In this document: positions 43,599 to 54,226 of the stretch, one piece after another
Position numbering within the stretch: the stretch's first letter is position 1
Layout: every line of letters starts with the position of its first letter
The notes under the pieces: generated by a model
What the model was told of the DNA's origin: nothing
The model's input: only the letters and a program-made list of their open reading frames with translations
Database searches by the model: none
From: Crotalaria pallida
Lineage: Eukaryota > Streptophyta > Magnoliopsida > Fabales > Fabaceae
Reading direction: 5' to 3'
Length of the DNA: 64,000 bases
Assembly: GCA_037953625.1 (NCBI GenBank)
Contig: CM075655.1
Location: forward strand, 28,786,001-28,850,000
Made by a program: the position numbers and the translations under genes

Positions 43599-44833
43599 TG
43601 ATATGGATCTAATATATGTTGTTTTGAGCATGATTTAGACTCCCTTTTACTATGGATTTGGCTTGTTTCTCTTGTAAATGTAGGACTTTTTGTATAGTTT
43701 TTAGAAAGTTAGGTAATTTAGAATCCTTTCAATGTTTTGATCCGTTTTGGGTATGTTTCAGGTACTTTCGGAGCTTAATTGAGGAAAATAATTATGGAGC
43801 TGAAGAAAGGGTGAAAAGACCTTGAAAATGGCGCAAGAACGGAGCGAAACGAAGTCGGAAATAGGCTGGCACGCCCAGGCGTGGAGTCCCCACGCCCAGG
43901 CGTGCAACCCCCGGTTAACATGCATCAGATCAGCCGGGCGCGCCCAGGCGCGCGGACTTTGATCAGGCCCAGTTGGGCCACTTTCTGATGCTTTTTTGAG
44001 GGATTTTCTTAGGTTTTGTAAATATATATTCATATTAGTTTTAGAATTAGGTTAGCAGCTTTTAGAGAGTTTTAGAAGAGGAGAAAATCAAGGATTGGAA
44101 TATCCAAGGCTTTTCCATGGTAGTCATGTATTCTTCTTTTGCTTTTGTTCTTATTTTCATGATGTGTAACTAAAACCCTCGTGTTAGGAATTGGTTAATT
44201 TGTATGGATTAGTTTATTGATTTCATGAATTGATGTTTTTCCGTTTCTAAATCAAGTGTTTGATTGTGTTTTCACTATTATGCATAGAAGTAGCTAATCT
44301 ATGTTTTGGATCTCTAATTCTTCAATTGAGCGATTAGGAATTAGAATAGGCCCTTCGATCAAACAATATAATTATTCAACTTGTAGGGATGCTTTTGGGT
44401 AATTATATAACTTGTTATAAATTTCACTGTTCTTAATTAAAGGTTATTCAATGGTTTAATCACTTAAGGAATTAAGTGTTATCAAATTGAATAATAAACA
44501 GTAATTGCATAAGAGGAATCTAGTAATTGCTACCTAAGGAATTTGTTCTTGATTTAGGGAAAAACAGAGATTCATGATAAATAAACAACGCCTACAAAGA
44601 AACCATGTTCCTAACATCTTTCTCAACTTGCTCACAACTTCTATTTAATTTCTGTTTTTAATTTATTTTCTGTTTTTATTCAATCTTAATTAATTAATTA
44701 GAAACCTATAGATTTTACTTTTAACTACTTTTTGGTGGAAATTAATTGAACAATTTGCAATCCCTGAGGGACGATATCTGGTCTTATTGACTATATTACT
44801 TGTCGATCCGGTATACTTGCCGGTAGTCCAACA
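43599..44833 (+). repeat. 5' LTR of Athila-type element
   Basis: It runs from TGATATGGATC to GTAGTCCAACA just before the Athila/Tat primer site, about 1.24 kb. The 3' border is well fixed by the PBS; the 5' border is inferred from the TG start and not confirmed by a target duplication. It includes a GC-rich hairpin pair at 43868-43905. Confidence 0.65.
43868..43955. repeat. GC-rich hairpin of two ACGCCCAGGCGT boxes, 21 bp apart
   Basis: ACGCCCAGGCGT at 43871 and 43892. The extended arms GCACGCC-CA-GGCGTGG and CCACGCC-CA-GGCGTGC are complementary except for the central CA, with a 5-nt loop. A third box (GCGCGCCCAGGCGCGCG) lies 48 bp further on. Confidence 0.85.
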
Positions 44834-44839
44834 AGTTTT

Positions 44840-44857
44840 TGGCGCCATTGTCGGGGA
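44840..44857 (+). promoter_or_regulatory. Primer binding site of the Athila element
   Basis: TGGCGCCATTGTCGGGGA, two transitions away from the TGGCGCCGTTGCCGGGGA typical of Athila/Tat elements (tRNA-Asp type). Confidence 0.8.
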
Positions 44858-45128
44858 TTGAAATTAGTTTCAATTAGTTTTCGGTACTTAGTAGTAGTTT
44901 TAGGTGAAATTTATTTATTTTAGTTAGTTTCTTGTCTCAACAGGTGCTGCGTAATGTTTCTTTTGTTTTTGTGTTGTGCAGGAATTTATATCAATTTAAG
45001 TACAAAGAGGAGAAAAATTCAGCACTAGAAGAGGGGAAAGAACGACTTTGAAGATTGTTGAAGGAGGAGGACCTCACGGATCCTCTCCGCCTCCTCCTTC
45101 CTGGAAGACTCTGGTGGAATATGCAACC

Positions 45129-47072
45129 ATGGACACGGACTTCCTTGCTTCCAGCATAGTTCGGCCAGCCATCACTGCAACTGCATTCGCGATCGATCCA
45201 CAGTACATCCACCTCATCATGCAGGATCAGTTCAGTGGTGCGCCGCATCAAGACCCCAGGGACCATATCGCCAACTTCATGGGCATGCTCGAATTCTTCA
45301 AGATCGAGGGTGCCACAGACGAGGCCATCAGAATGAGGATGTTCCCTCTCTCACTGAGGGGCGAGGCGCTAACGTGGGTGAACAACCAAGCATCAGGGAG
45401 TCTTTCCAGCTGGAAAATACTTGTCTCCAAATTCATGGATAAGTTCCTTCCAGCTGGGAAACAAGCGAAGCTGAGGCAGGATGTTCACTCACTCATGCAA
45501 GAGGACGACGAGCCGTTGCATGAAGCTTGGCAGCGCTACAAACAGCTACTGAGGAGGTGCCCAACATATATGCAAGACTGGTAGCAGATTCAATTGTTCT
45601 ATAATGGGCTCAACCGATTCAATCAAAGCATGATTGATGCAGCAACTAGTGGATCCCTGATGAAGAAGACTGTTGAAGAGGCCAAGGAAGTTATTGCAAA
45701 CATGGCATTCAGCAGTAGCCAAGGACTAAGGACCCAGGTGGAGCAAAGCGTCTTGAAGATTTATGATATGGACTCTAGTCAATCCCAGATCTTAATCGAG
45801 TAGAACAAGCAGATGCAGCAGTAGATTGCTGCATTAATGAAGCAGATGAGCCAAATTAGTATGTCAGTTGCATCTAGCACTCTGAGGTGCGACTTTTGTG
45901 GGGGAAATCACCGGAATGGTGATTGTGCTGTAGAAGTCAGAAAGGGTCAGGCAACTATTGAGGAGCAGGCCAATTTTGTGGGTGGTGGAGTACCTAAAAA
46001 TAACATGTACTCCAATATCCACAATCTGGGGCAAATCAGTCAGTCTCACACCTCAAGGTCCAGCTCAGCACCCAATCCATCACCGCCACAAAAGCAGGGC
46101 TGGGAGAAGGTACTTTAAGCAATGGCTATCACAACCAATACCTTCATGGCAGAATCCAGGGCAAATTTCGCCAATCAGGAAGTCAACATTCGCAACTTGG
46201 AGGTGCAAGTGGCTCAAATAAACAATCAGATATCAGAGATATCAACCTACAGCAAGGAGAGGTGCATGGTGGTTACCCTTCGAAGTGGCAAGTCGTTTGA
46301 GGAGCCACTGAAGAAGGGTGATGTAACTGAGCCTGAGAAGAAGGATGAGGGGCCAAAGCAACCAAGTGGAGAAGGCTCAACTGCAATGCAACAGACACAG
46401 GATCCACCTGCGGATCAAGACCAAGAGAAAGGCACACCCAAACCAGCATCACTACCTCCAAGGATTCCTTATCCTCAGAGGTTGAAGAAAGAGGACGACC
46501 AAAAGCAATTCACCAAATTTTTGGAGATGCTACGGAAGGTGCAGATCAATATCCCGTTTGCAGAGGCTCTCTCACCAATGCCTCTGTACGCGAGATTCAT
46601 GAAGGAGTTGCTGACAAAAAAGAAGCGGATGCTCACTGACGAGACGTTCCCGATAGCAGAGAAGTGCAGCAACATCATCAAATCTAACCTTCCATCAAAG
46701 TTGAAGGATCCAGGTAGCTTCACAATTTCAGTTAGCAAAGGCAAGGAGTATTCAGGAAAGGCTCTCTGTGACTTAGGAGCTAGCGTAAACATTATGCCAT
46801 TGTCTGTATGTGAAGCATTGAACTTAGGAGAGGTTAAGCCTGCCCCGGCATTACTTCAGTTAGCTGATAGAACCACCCTCTGCCCATATGGAGTGGTGGA
46901 AGATATTCTGGTTAAGGTGAAAGATTTTATCCTGCCCTTAGATTTCATGATCTTATACATAGAAGAGGATGAAAATATTCCTCTAATTTTTGGAAGGCCA
47001 TTCTTGGCCACAGCGGGGGCAGTGATTGATGTGCCCAAGGGAGAGGTAATTCTCCGAGTGAATGGTGAGTAA
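45129..47072 (+). pseudogene. Athila Gag-protease with four in-frame stops
   Basis: A single frame from ATG 45129 (ACCATGG context) encodes Athila-type Gag and then protease. Gag shows GMLEFFKIEGATDEAIRMRMFP, RGEALTWVNNQ and KFMDKFLP, then a Cys/His knuckle near 45890 (CDFCGGNHRNGDC). A Lys/Pro-rich linker is followed by the protease with LCDLGASVNIMPLS (the LGAS form is usual for Athila) and a flap-like IPLIFGRPFLATAGAVID. Stops are TAG at 45582, 45801 and 45822 and TAA at 46116. The TAGs read as TGG or CAG to TAG transitions. RT, RNase H and integrase are absent: after 47072 the sequence passes directly to the element's 3' leader. A gag-PR derivative. Confidence 0.92.
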
Positions 47073-47360
47073 ACTACAATTAAAATTTTTGAAAAACCAC
47101 CAGTCACCGCGGAGAACTTCGCCCCACTAATGTGCATTCAGCACTCGAATGTAGAAAGTGTTGGAAAGAAGTGGAAAAACAAGGTGCCACCCTTGAAAGG
47201 ATCTTGGCAACCATCCTAACATCTGAAAAGAGGTGACCCGTCAGGCTCGTGACGTTAAACAAGCGCTTGTTGGGAGGCAACCCAATGTTAAGTAGCTCCC
47301 TTAGATTTTATTAATTTTTTTAGGGTAGTTTAGTTTTAGGTAGTTTTTTTTTAAAAAAAA
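47073..47360 (+). mobile_element. 3' internal remnant of the Athila element
   Basis: Contains GTTAAACAAGCGCTTGTTGGGAGGCAACCCA split as GACGTTAAACAAGCGC and TTGTTGGGAGGCAACCC, a hallmark of the Athila pol 3' end. It shows pol was deleted between protease and this point. It ends in T9/A9 runs at 47345-47361, where unrelated sequence begins; no 3' LTR follows. Confidence 0.75.
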
Positions 47361-47364
47361 AGTA

Positions 47365-47691
47365 GTACAGGTCCAGCCGCGCCTCGCCTGTCAACACGTA
47401 CTCGGCCAATTGGACTCTGTGGTCTGCAGGTGGTTGCATAGAGCGAAGGATCTTCTCCATTTCCTGGAGCCATCTTTGGGCCCCTTCAGGATTGTAGCCT
47501 CCTTCGAACCTGGGCGGTTCACTTTTTCTAAACCGCTCCAGCCAATCGATCTCGGCTGGAGCTGGTGGTTGCGGATTCAATGTTGCTTCTTCTGCGACCA
47601 CTGCTATATTCTCTGTCTGATTCTGGTTAAGCTAAATAAAGTTCTCCAGAATCTGAGCCATTCTATTCTCATCAGCGCGTCTCCGTGCCAT
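47365..47691 (-). pseudogene. Ty3/gypsy Gag N-terminal fragment
   Basis: The minus strand from an ATG near 47691 encodes an Ala/Pro-rich start, a stop soon after, then LERFRKSEPPRFEGGYNPEGAQRWL split by an intervening residue pattern typical of chromovirus Gag (compare FRKCNPPRFEGGYKPDEANKW at 58221-58592). It is truncated at the A-run by the Athila remnant. It is a fragment of a gypsy type different from Tek1 and Tek2. Confidence 0.75.
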
Positions 47692-47728
47692 GATGTCTAA
47701 TCCTAGAGGAGAAGACAAGTTAATGTAC

Positions 47729-47736
<8 letters not shown>

Positions 47737-47774
<38 letters not shown>
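47737..47774. repeat. (TA)n microsatellite
   Basis: About 19 TA units between the gypsy gag leader and the CopC LTR. Confidence 0.95.
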
Positions 47775-47778
<4 letters not shown>

Positions 47779-47855
47779 ATTTAGGTACTATACGACTTGA
47801 CACTAACTATTGTTTACTCGCTTGGTGAGTAAACCACTGGAGTTGTTGTTAGTTT

Positions 47856-48165
47856 TGGCAGCCGTCACCCAAGAGGGGGGGGGGGTGAATTGGGTGTTTA
47901 CGAAAACATTGGAAAATATTCGATTTAAATCGTTTTCAATAAAATAGATAAACTTTGCAGCGGAAAACTCTTAAAAACGATGAAAACGATTGTGCAAGCG
48001 GAAGCAAACAATAATAATAATAATAAAAACTAATATGCGCGGAACACAAATAAATTAATAACAACAAATACCGTTACCGCGCTAATTAATTTAAAACAAT
48101 TAAATTAATATTAATAAAATAATTGTTATGATGCAAGAGAGATAATATAACAACTACGCACATGC
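47856..48165 (-). mobile_element. CopC 3' LTR, segment 1
   Basis: The plus strand begins TGGCAGCCGTCACCC and carries a G-tract hairpin CACCCA...TGGGTG (47876-47902), the counterpart of CACCTA...TAGGTG in CopA. It is interrupted at 48166 by the CopA solo LTR. The left edge is inferred from the TG and the hairpin position. Confidence 0.7.
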
Positions 48166-49873
48166 TGTGAGAACCTACAATCGGTGGTTGAAACAACTAG
48201 GAAACACTAGGAGAACACCTAGAAGAGGGGGTTGAATAGGTGTTAGATAAACCTTGAAAGATTTTCGCAAGAAACAAATCAAAACGATTAAAACAAATGA
48301 TTTTCTTGAAATTTTCTTCTATTAATCGATTAACAAGTCAACTAATCGATTAATGCCGAATGATCAATTCAAACTAATCGATTAATGAAACCAATTACTC
48401 GATTAATCAATGTTAAAATTGAAAAATCACTTTTCAATCAAATATGAAAATCAATCAATTAACACATATGATCAGAGATAAAGCGGAATTGATAAACACC
48501 AATATTCTTATTGATTACCTAGGTTATGAAAATGATTTTCCCCAAATCAATTTTGCACAATTATGATTCAATTCAATAAATTATGAAAAATCACTTTTTC
48601 TAGGTTTTCAACCAAGAACACAATTAAAGACTTGAATTGTAAAGAGTAGAGAGTTTAGAGATACGACACAGTGATTTATCCTGGTTCATTTTCATCCACT
48701 TGAAAGCTACTCCAGTCCCCTCTTCAACCAAGAGAGATTCTTCACTATGAGGAATTAGAGTTTCTCAAATTACAAGTAAATGCCTCACAAGACTCCCTTC
48801 TTGCTAGCCTGCAAGAGATACCACACCCTTTCCTTGTAACCCTATTGGTATCTAATCTAACCTCTTCTCTTTTGCTTGCCAATACCCCACAACAAGACTT
48901 CCAATGCTTTGAGATTCTTCAAAGACTTCCACTTGCTTGCTTCACTACAAGACTTCCAAGTGCTTGATGATATGCCACACCAAGGCTTCCAAATAACTTT
49001 GCTTGATGAATAACTTCTTCAAGACTTCCTTTGTTTTAGAGTGTTTGCCTTCTTTGTAATGATTACAACTCAAATGAAAACAAAATAACAACCCTATGAA
49101 TCTCTTTCAAAAGCTATGAAAATATCAACATGAGAGATTCAAGGTTCTTGATCAAAGAATGTAAAAATGAGAACTTTGATCTTGAGAAAGTGAGAGAGAA
49201 TAGAGTGGCTTGATTCTTTGTAAAATGAATATCAAAATGATGGAATATGATCACAAAGGTTAGAAATAGGTTTATATAGAATACCCAAAAGTTAGGAATG
49301 GTTAAAAGTGCTTTTGAGAAGTGAAAAACGCATTTTAAAAACCAGATCTGTGCGTGTTACTCGAGTAAAATAAGTGCTAATCGAGTAACCATGCATTAAT
49401 CGAGTAATGCCGCAAGCCTGTAAAAATTTACTCGAGTAAAAGTCAAGATAATCGATTATCAAAAGTTGTAAATCGATTATCAGTTCAAAATATACTGCTA
49501 ATCGATTATCAAAACCTGTTAATCGATTATTTTGATTAAAAATAACATAAAACTTGTTTTCTCAAAAACTAAACCTTTTCTTTCAAACCTTTAAGCCACC
49601 TATTGATTTTAGGCAAAGTGAAATATGATATAATCATGACTATGATAGAGATTCACTACCCTCTGATGACTCTACCCAAACTCAAACTAAGAGACTTGAG
49701 AGGCTAAAGATAAAACAATAAAACATAAACTACCAAACTAAGTCTTCATGAGTTGGCTCTCTCTTCTTAACTTGATGTTTGTTGTTGCTTGTTGAGCTTG
49801 ATCTTGATCAACACATTTGTAGCTTGTTCAAAACCTTTTGGCATTTATCAAAACATTCTTCATGGATCTTACA
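48166..49873 (-). mobile_element. CopA solo LTR, copy 3
   Basis: From TGTGAGAACCTAC to GGATCTTACA with target duplication CATGC (48161-48165 and 49874-49878). Same LTR as CopA2, 1708 bp, no internal region. Palindromes: ATCGAT 48325/48345; 48377 with ACTCGATT at 48397 (20 bp); CG centres of the second cluster at 49362, 49382, 49401, 49433, 49453, 49474, 49503 and 49524, mixing CTCGAG, ATCGAG and ATCGAT cores at 19-21 bp steps within groups. Confidence 0.92.
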
Positions 49874-50633
49874 CATGCAACAATAACAATGAAAATAAAG
49901 AGCTGAGGGATAGAAGAGATTGCACCGGAGATTTTATCCTGTTTCGGCAAAGCAGCCTACTCCAGTCCCCAAGCGATCTGCTTGAGCTTTTCACTAATAT
50001 TCCAAAGACGCCCCCGCGTCCCCAAATAAAACCAGATCGCCCCGCAAGCTACTAGGAACCTCCTTTCGCTAGGGACCTAAACAACAACCAGATAGCCTAA
50101 CTACTAGGTGCCCCACCGTTCGTCTAGCACTACCCAATACACAAGGGTTCCTCACCCTACAACCACGAACGCAGCACGTCCGCACTAGGAGATTCATTCC
50201 CTAGTCACTAAGGGTTACACACCCCTTTACAACACTGGTTATGGTATGATTGATCGGGTACAAGACCTATAGTGCACTCTTAATAGTGCGGATACAACAA
50301 TATAAAGGCCACTCTAACAATAGTGTGTTCTAAGCAACACTGATATAACAATTAAGTTCTAATGGCTATGGATAAAGGTTTCACTATAGCATAGGCCAAA
50401 ACTTAAGAGAATATGGAGAAGAAGAAGAACAGAACGTGAAAACGTTTTTCTCAAAAAATTGATATCAAAAGAGTTAACTTTGAAAGATATAAAAACATTC
50501 TTATAAATAGATTTTGAAGATTTGAATTTGAATTTCAAAATTAAAAACAGAATCAAATAAAAAAAAAACAATTTTGGAAATAATTCAAATTCAAAATCAA
50601 AACAAATAAAAAAACAATTTTAGAAATAAAATA
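49874..50633 (-). mobile_element. CopC 3' LTR, segment 2
   Basis: Begins with the CATGC duplication and contains ATTTTATCCTGTTTCGGC and CTCCAGTCCCC, also found in other copia LTRs. No gene. Interrupted at 50634 by Tek2; AAATA (50629-50633) is Tek2's target duplication. Confidence 0.75.
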
Positions 50634-50999
50634 CGTGACGCTCTCTTTTAACTTGAAAATAATTAATATTTCCAAATAGTTGAATACTTGCTATCAAAAT
50701 TAGGACTAGAAAATTTTTCCTTTTTAAGATTAGTACTTGCTCGTTCATAAACCCTTTTTAACATAAACCATTTTTGAATTCGGCTTAGTAATATCTTAGA
50801 TTCGAAAAGGTTCTCGAGATGACATTTCCTTAATTATAGAAAATATTATTCGTAGTCATTATTAAAACATACCATTTGCCTCTCGAGTTGAATTTGAATA
50901 TATAAAGCATAAACTTATCGTTGAATCCTTTTTTTAATAAAAATCAGAGTTCGCGGAAATAAAAGTAATACTTATGGCGCACTGCTGAGGTAAAGAAAA

Positions 51000-51037
<38 letters not shown>

Positions 51038-51292
51038 CATAACATAAACCCCATCAGTATAGTCAGTAGCAAGTGATAAAAAGTCGAGATAGCAAGTTTT
51101 GATGAAACATATACAGACCAGCTGCATAAAATAAAACCTCACTCTAAGACCTCTCGAATATATACAATATATAACAAAATCCAAAAGTAGAAGTCCCAGA
51201 GCAAGTCGTCTGTGTCCTCGGCAGCTCCTCAGATCCTCCACAGCTCTATCCCTAGGATCTAGGATCCAAAAACATCTACGCTATGCAGGCTC

Positions 51293-51766
51293 CTATGAAC
51301 CAGCGGGTCCACCTCTAGCAGAAACAGTCGGCTCAACGTGCACCTCCTCCTCACTCTCATCCTCCACAGGGTCCTCCTCGACCTCGCCTGACTGTGTAGA
51401 GACCCCACCACTGGGTCTAGGATCTGCAGAAGCAGTCCTATCATAGTCAGTGGGACCAGGAGAAGGAGTCTCCTCAGTGACAACTCTATGGGAGGAAGGA
51501 TGGGAACGAGTGGCAGCTCTAAAACGAAAACTATGAAAACGACGCATAGGTTGCGCTGGGGGTGGTCCTCTATATGTATAAAAAGGTGGAACATGCATAG
51601 TATAGACTAATGGGATCCTAAATCGACGAGGTCGCACTCGCACCAGAGGGTTAGGGTGGTAGAGAGTGATCTCAACGTCCCCCTCAAAAGTGGCACGGTG
51701 CTCCTCATACGTCCATATGCCACTAGGGATAGGGCGTATCTCGATGCAAGCTAGGTATCTGGCCAT
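51293..51766 (-). CDS. LTR-encoded ORF, copy 3 (Tek2 3' LTR), intact
   Basis: 157 codons from ATG 51766 (AGGTGATGG context). Motifs: IEIRPIPSGIWTYEEHRATF, VEITLYHPNPLVRVRPRRF split by nothing but small changes from the other copies, YTMHVPPFYTY, a Ser/Thr/Pro/Arg linker, and an acidic tail EEDPVEDESEEE followed by a Gly-rich end. No known domain. It is sense to the element and lies in the LTR 3' half, so full-length RNA would contain it in any R/U5 portion and in the 3' LTR. Just upstream, CTTACTCCCTGTGCCCTGTTTAG resembles a branch point with a 3' splice site. This copy has no lesion that I see. Confidence 0.8.
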   Translation of the reverse strand: MARYLACIEIRPIPSGIWTYEEHRATFEGDVEITLYHPNPLVRVRPRRFRIPLVYTMHVPPFYTYRGPPPAQPMRRFHSFRFRAATRSHPSSHRVVTEETPSPGPTDYDRTASADPRPSGGVSTQSGEVEEDPVEDESEEEVHVEPTVSARGGPAGS

Positions 51767-51989
51767 CACCTAAACAGGGCACAGGGAGTAAGTATACACA
51801 TATACATAATTGATAAAGACTAAAATTACAATCACAAATATATCATGGACAGATAATAATGCAAATACATATGAGCACACCAGTTTTCAACATTATAACT
51901 CTTATAATGCAAGTGGCATGATGTATGATTTTCTATCCACGACTGAGGCCTCTAAAAGTCCATCTTGGACGTCCATCCATTACACCCTT

Positions 51990-52241
51990 GTGTTCTCGGA
52001 ACACCGACATTCGTTCCTAGAACGTAATGCCGAACCATACTTGGATAATAAGCATCACTCCTGGAGTGTGCACCACGTTCCCAGAACGCATACGTTCCCA
52101 GAACGCATCAAAACCAGGTCCCAGACACTGGCCACATATCTATAATGTGTCATCAAGTAAGTTATAATTTGGTACTCCCGGAGTACCCTCCTCATATTCC
52201 CAGAATATGATAAACGTTCCTACCAACCAGACTTCCAGTCT
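51990..52241. repeat. Hairpin array with 3-nt loops and differing stems (Tek2 3' LTR)
   Basis: Nine inverted repeats: GTGTTC-TCG-GAACAC (51990), CGTTC-CTA-GAACG (52012), CACTC-CTG-GAGTG (52056), CGTTC-CCA-GAACG (52076 and 52093), GTC-CCA-GAC (52118), GGTACTC-CCG-GAGTACC (52171), CATATTC-CCA-GAATATG (52193), AGACT-TCC-AGTCT (52229). Centres of several neighbours are 20-23 bp apart. Confidence 0.85.
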
Positions 52242-52458
52242 ATATGGATGCACAAATATCGGGGTTGATTTTATCTTTACATTAATTGATGTGATTCAGA
52301 AATATTCCAATTTCCCTTTTGAATGATTTATTCGAGGCATAATATTTGGCATAAAATTCTCCTTTTAATTATCTCAAAACATGCCCTTTCACTTAGATTG
52401 GGTAAAACAAAATCAATGGTATTCCAAAACTTAACTTTTTATTTTTCAGATTCAGGTA

Positions 52459-53958
52459 CTAACCGGTTACAGTTTCAGGCTAACCGGTTAGAATTACAGA
52501 CCTGAACTGTTTACCATTGCAATTCAGAAAAACCCTTTTTCTTGAATTCTCTACCCAATCCATAAACAAGTTAAACATTGTTTTATGCCTCAACAACCAC
52601 TGTTTTATCATTCAAAAGGTCTAAATCACAATTCATTCTCCAATGAACATAATTTCCTCTTGAAATTATCTCTTTAACTTAAGGCATTAACTCTAATCTT
52701 TCAAATCTGAACCATGGCACTTTAACAACTCATGTTCAAATCATTTATAATGAAATTACAGTATAGATTTGAGCAGAATTCCCCAAGACTTCAGGACTGA
52801 TTAATAAACTGATTTTTCTTTGAAATTCTGCAGTGTCTAACCGGTTACGAATATCGAGTAACCGGTTAGATTATGCAGTCAGTACACTAAAACAAGAGTT
52901 TTGACAATTCATTTTCTTCTTTTCTCAAATCTAACCAAATCTCAATATTCACAGAGTTCATATACCTTAAAATAAACATGTTCATACCCAGAAACACATT
53001 TAGTTTGCATGCATCAAGTTTATGGTATCAAATTGCATGAAAATTCACATAAACACAATTTAATACAACAAAACTTATAATAAGCATTCAAATTCAGAAT
53101 TCAGCTTCCATATACTTTGCATGCATCAACATAAAGTTGCTCAAAACAATACTGAGCAAGAATTTGGCCTCCAAGCCTTTGTGCCATATTGCACATAATG
53201 CCCTTTTTGAGTTTTGTTAACTCAAATCCTAAATCACTTGATTTTTAGTCTAAATCTAGTATAAGGTAGACTTCTCCCATACCTCTAAGTCGATTTTGAT
53301 GAGAATTAACACTGCACTTGAAGATTAATCCACAGATTCCCAAAGATTCACAGTTCTGCTTTCAGCCACGAATTCCACCAACAGGGTCCAAAAACTAGAG
53401 GTTTTGACATAGCAAATGGCCAAAGAAATTGGGGAAAACAATTAGGACTCAAAATAGGTAACATGCACTAGGAAATAGAAAAGATTGGAGGCTTAATGGT
53501 GGCTGTACTTACCCAAAATCGGATCTGGAACTCAGCTTCCAGAACAGAAAAAGTACAGAACTCAGTTTCCAACTCCTAGATTCCAAGCTTGATTTCTCCT
53601 TCCACACGAACCCTCAGCTCACAAACTTGGTGTTTTTACAAAGCTCAAGATGTAAGCTTTGCAATGGTGTATCACTCGTCTCTCAACACTCAACAACAAA
53701 AGAGAATCACAAGGGGTGATTCTGAAACCCTAGAACAAAGCCTCCCCCCAAAATCAGAGCAACAACAACCCAATCCTTCAGCAATTCATCTATATATAGA
53801 TCAACAAAGGTTACATGCACACTGACGCGTGGTTTTCCACTTGATTCAGGCTGTAATCGTGGCGAATTCGGGATTAATCAAGTGATTACTCATCAAAACC
53901 CACTAACCCAGTTTCTGGGTTCATCGTCTAACCGGTTACAGGGCATTACTAACCGGTT
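52459..53958. repeat. Three pairs of TAACCGGTTA palindromes, 21 bp apart (Tek2 3' LTR)
   Basis: ACCGGT starts at 52462/52483, 52840/52861 and 53931/53952. In the middle pair TCTAACCGGTTAC (52836-52848) and GTAACCGGTTAGA (52858-52870) are exact reverse complements with a 9-nt loop. Confidence 0.92.
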
Positions 53959-54226
53959 AGATTAGTACAAAATTTAAAAATTAATATTTTTAGATCTTTC
54001 CCTCCAAGAACCTTTTCAATATTACTTCTAAGTCCTCATTCAGGGACCAAAATGCAATATTCTTATATTTTGCATTTATTTGCCATATAAAAATATTTCA
54101 ACCTATTTTTATATTTCAGGCTACTAAACACAAAATATAAACTTGGGAAAAATTTCTATAAATTAATAATATAACTTTTATTATTAATTTCCTATTACTC
54201 GGGAGACGAAAATTAGGGGTGTTACA

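Larger units (their letters stand above)
50634..54226 (-). repeat. 3' LTR of Tek2 (3593 bp)
   Basis: From CGTGACGCTC (TGTGACGC in the other LTR) to GGGGTGTTACA. Includes a (TA)n tract (51004-51034), the LTR ORF, a hairpin array (51990-52241) and three ACCGGT palindrome pairs. Confidence 0.95.
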
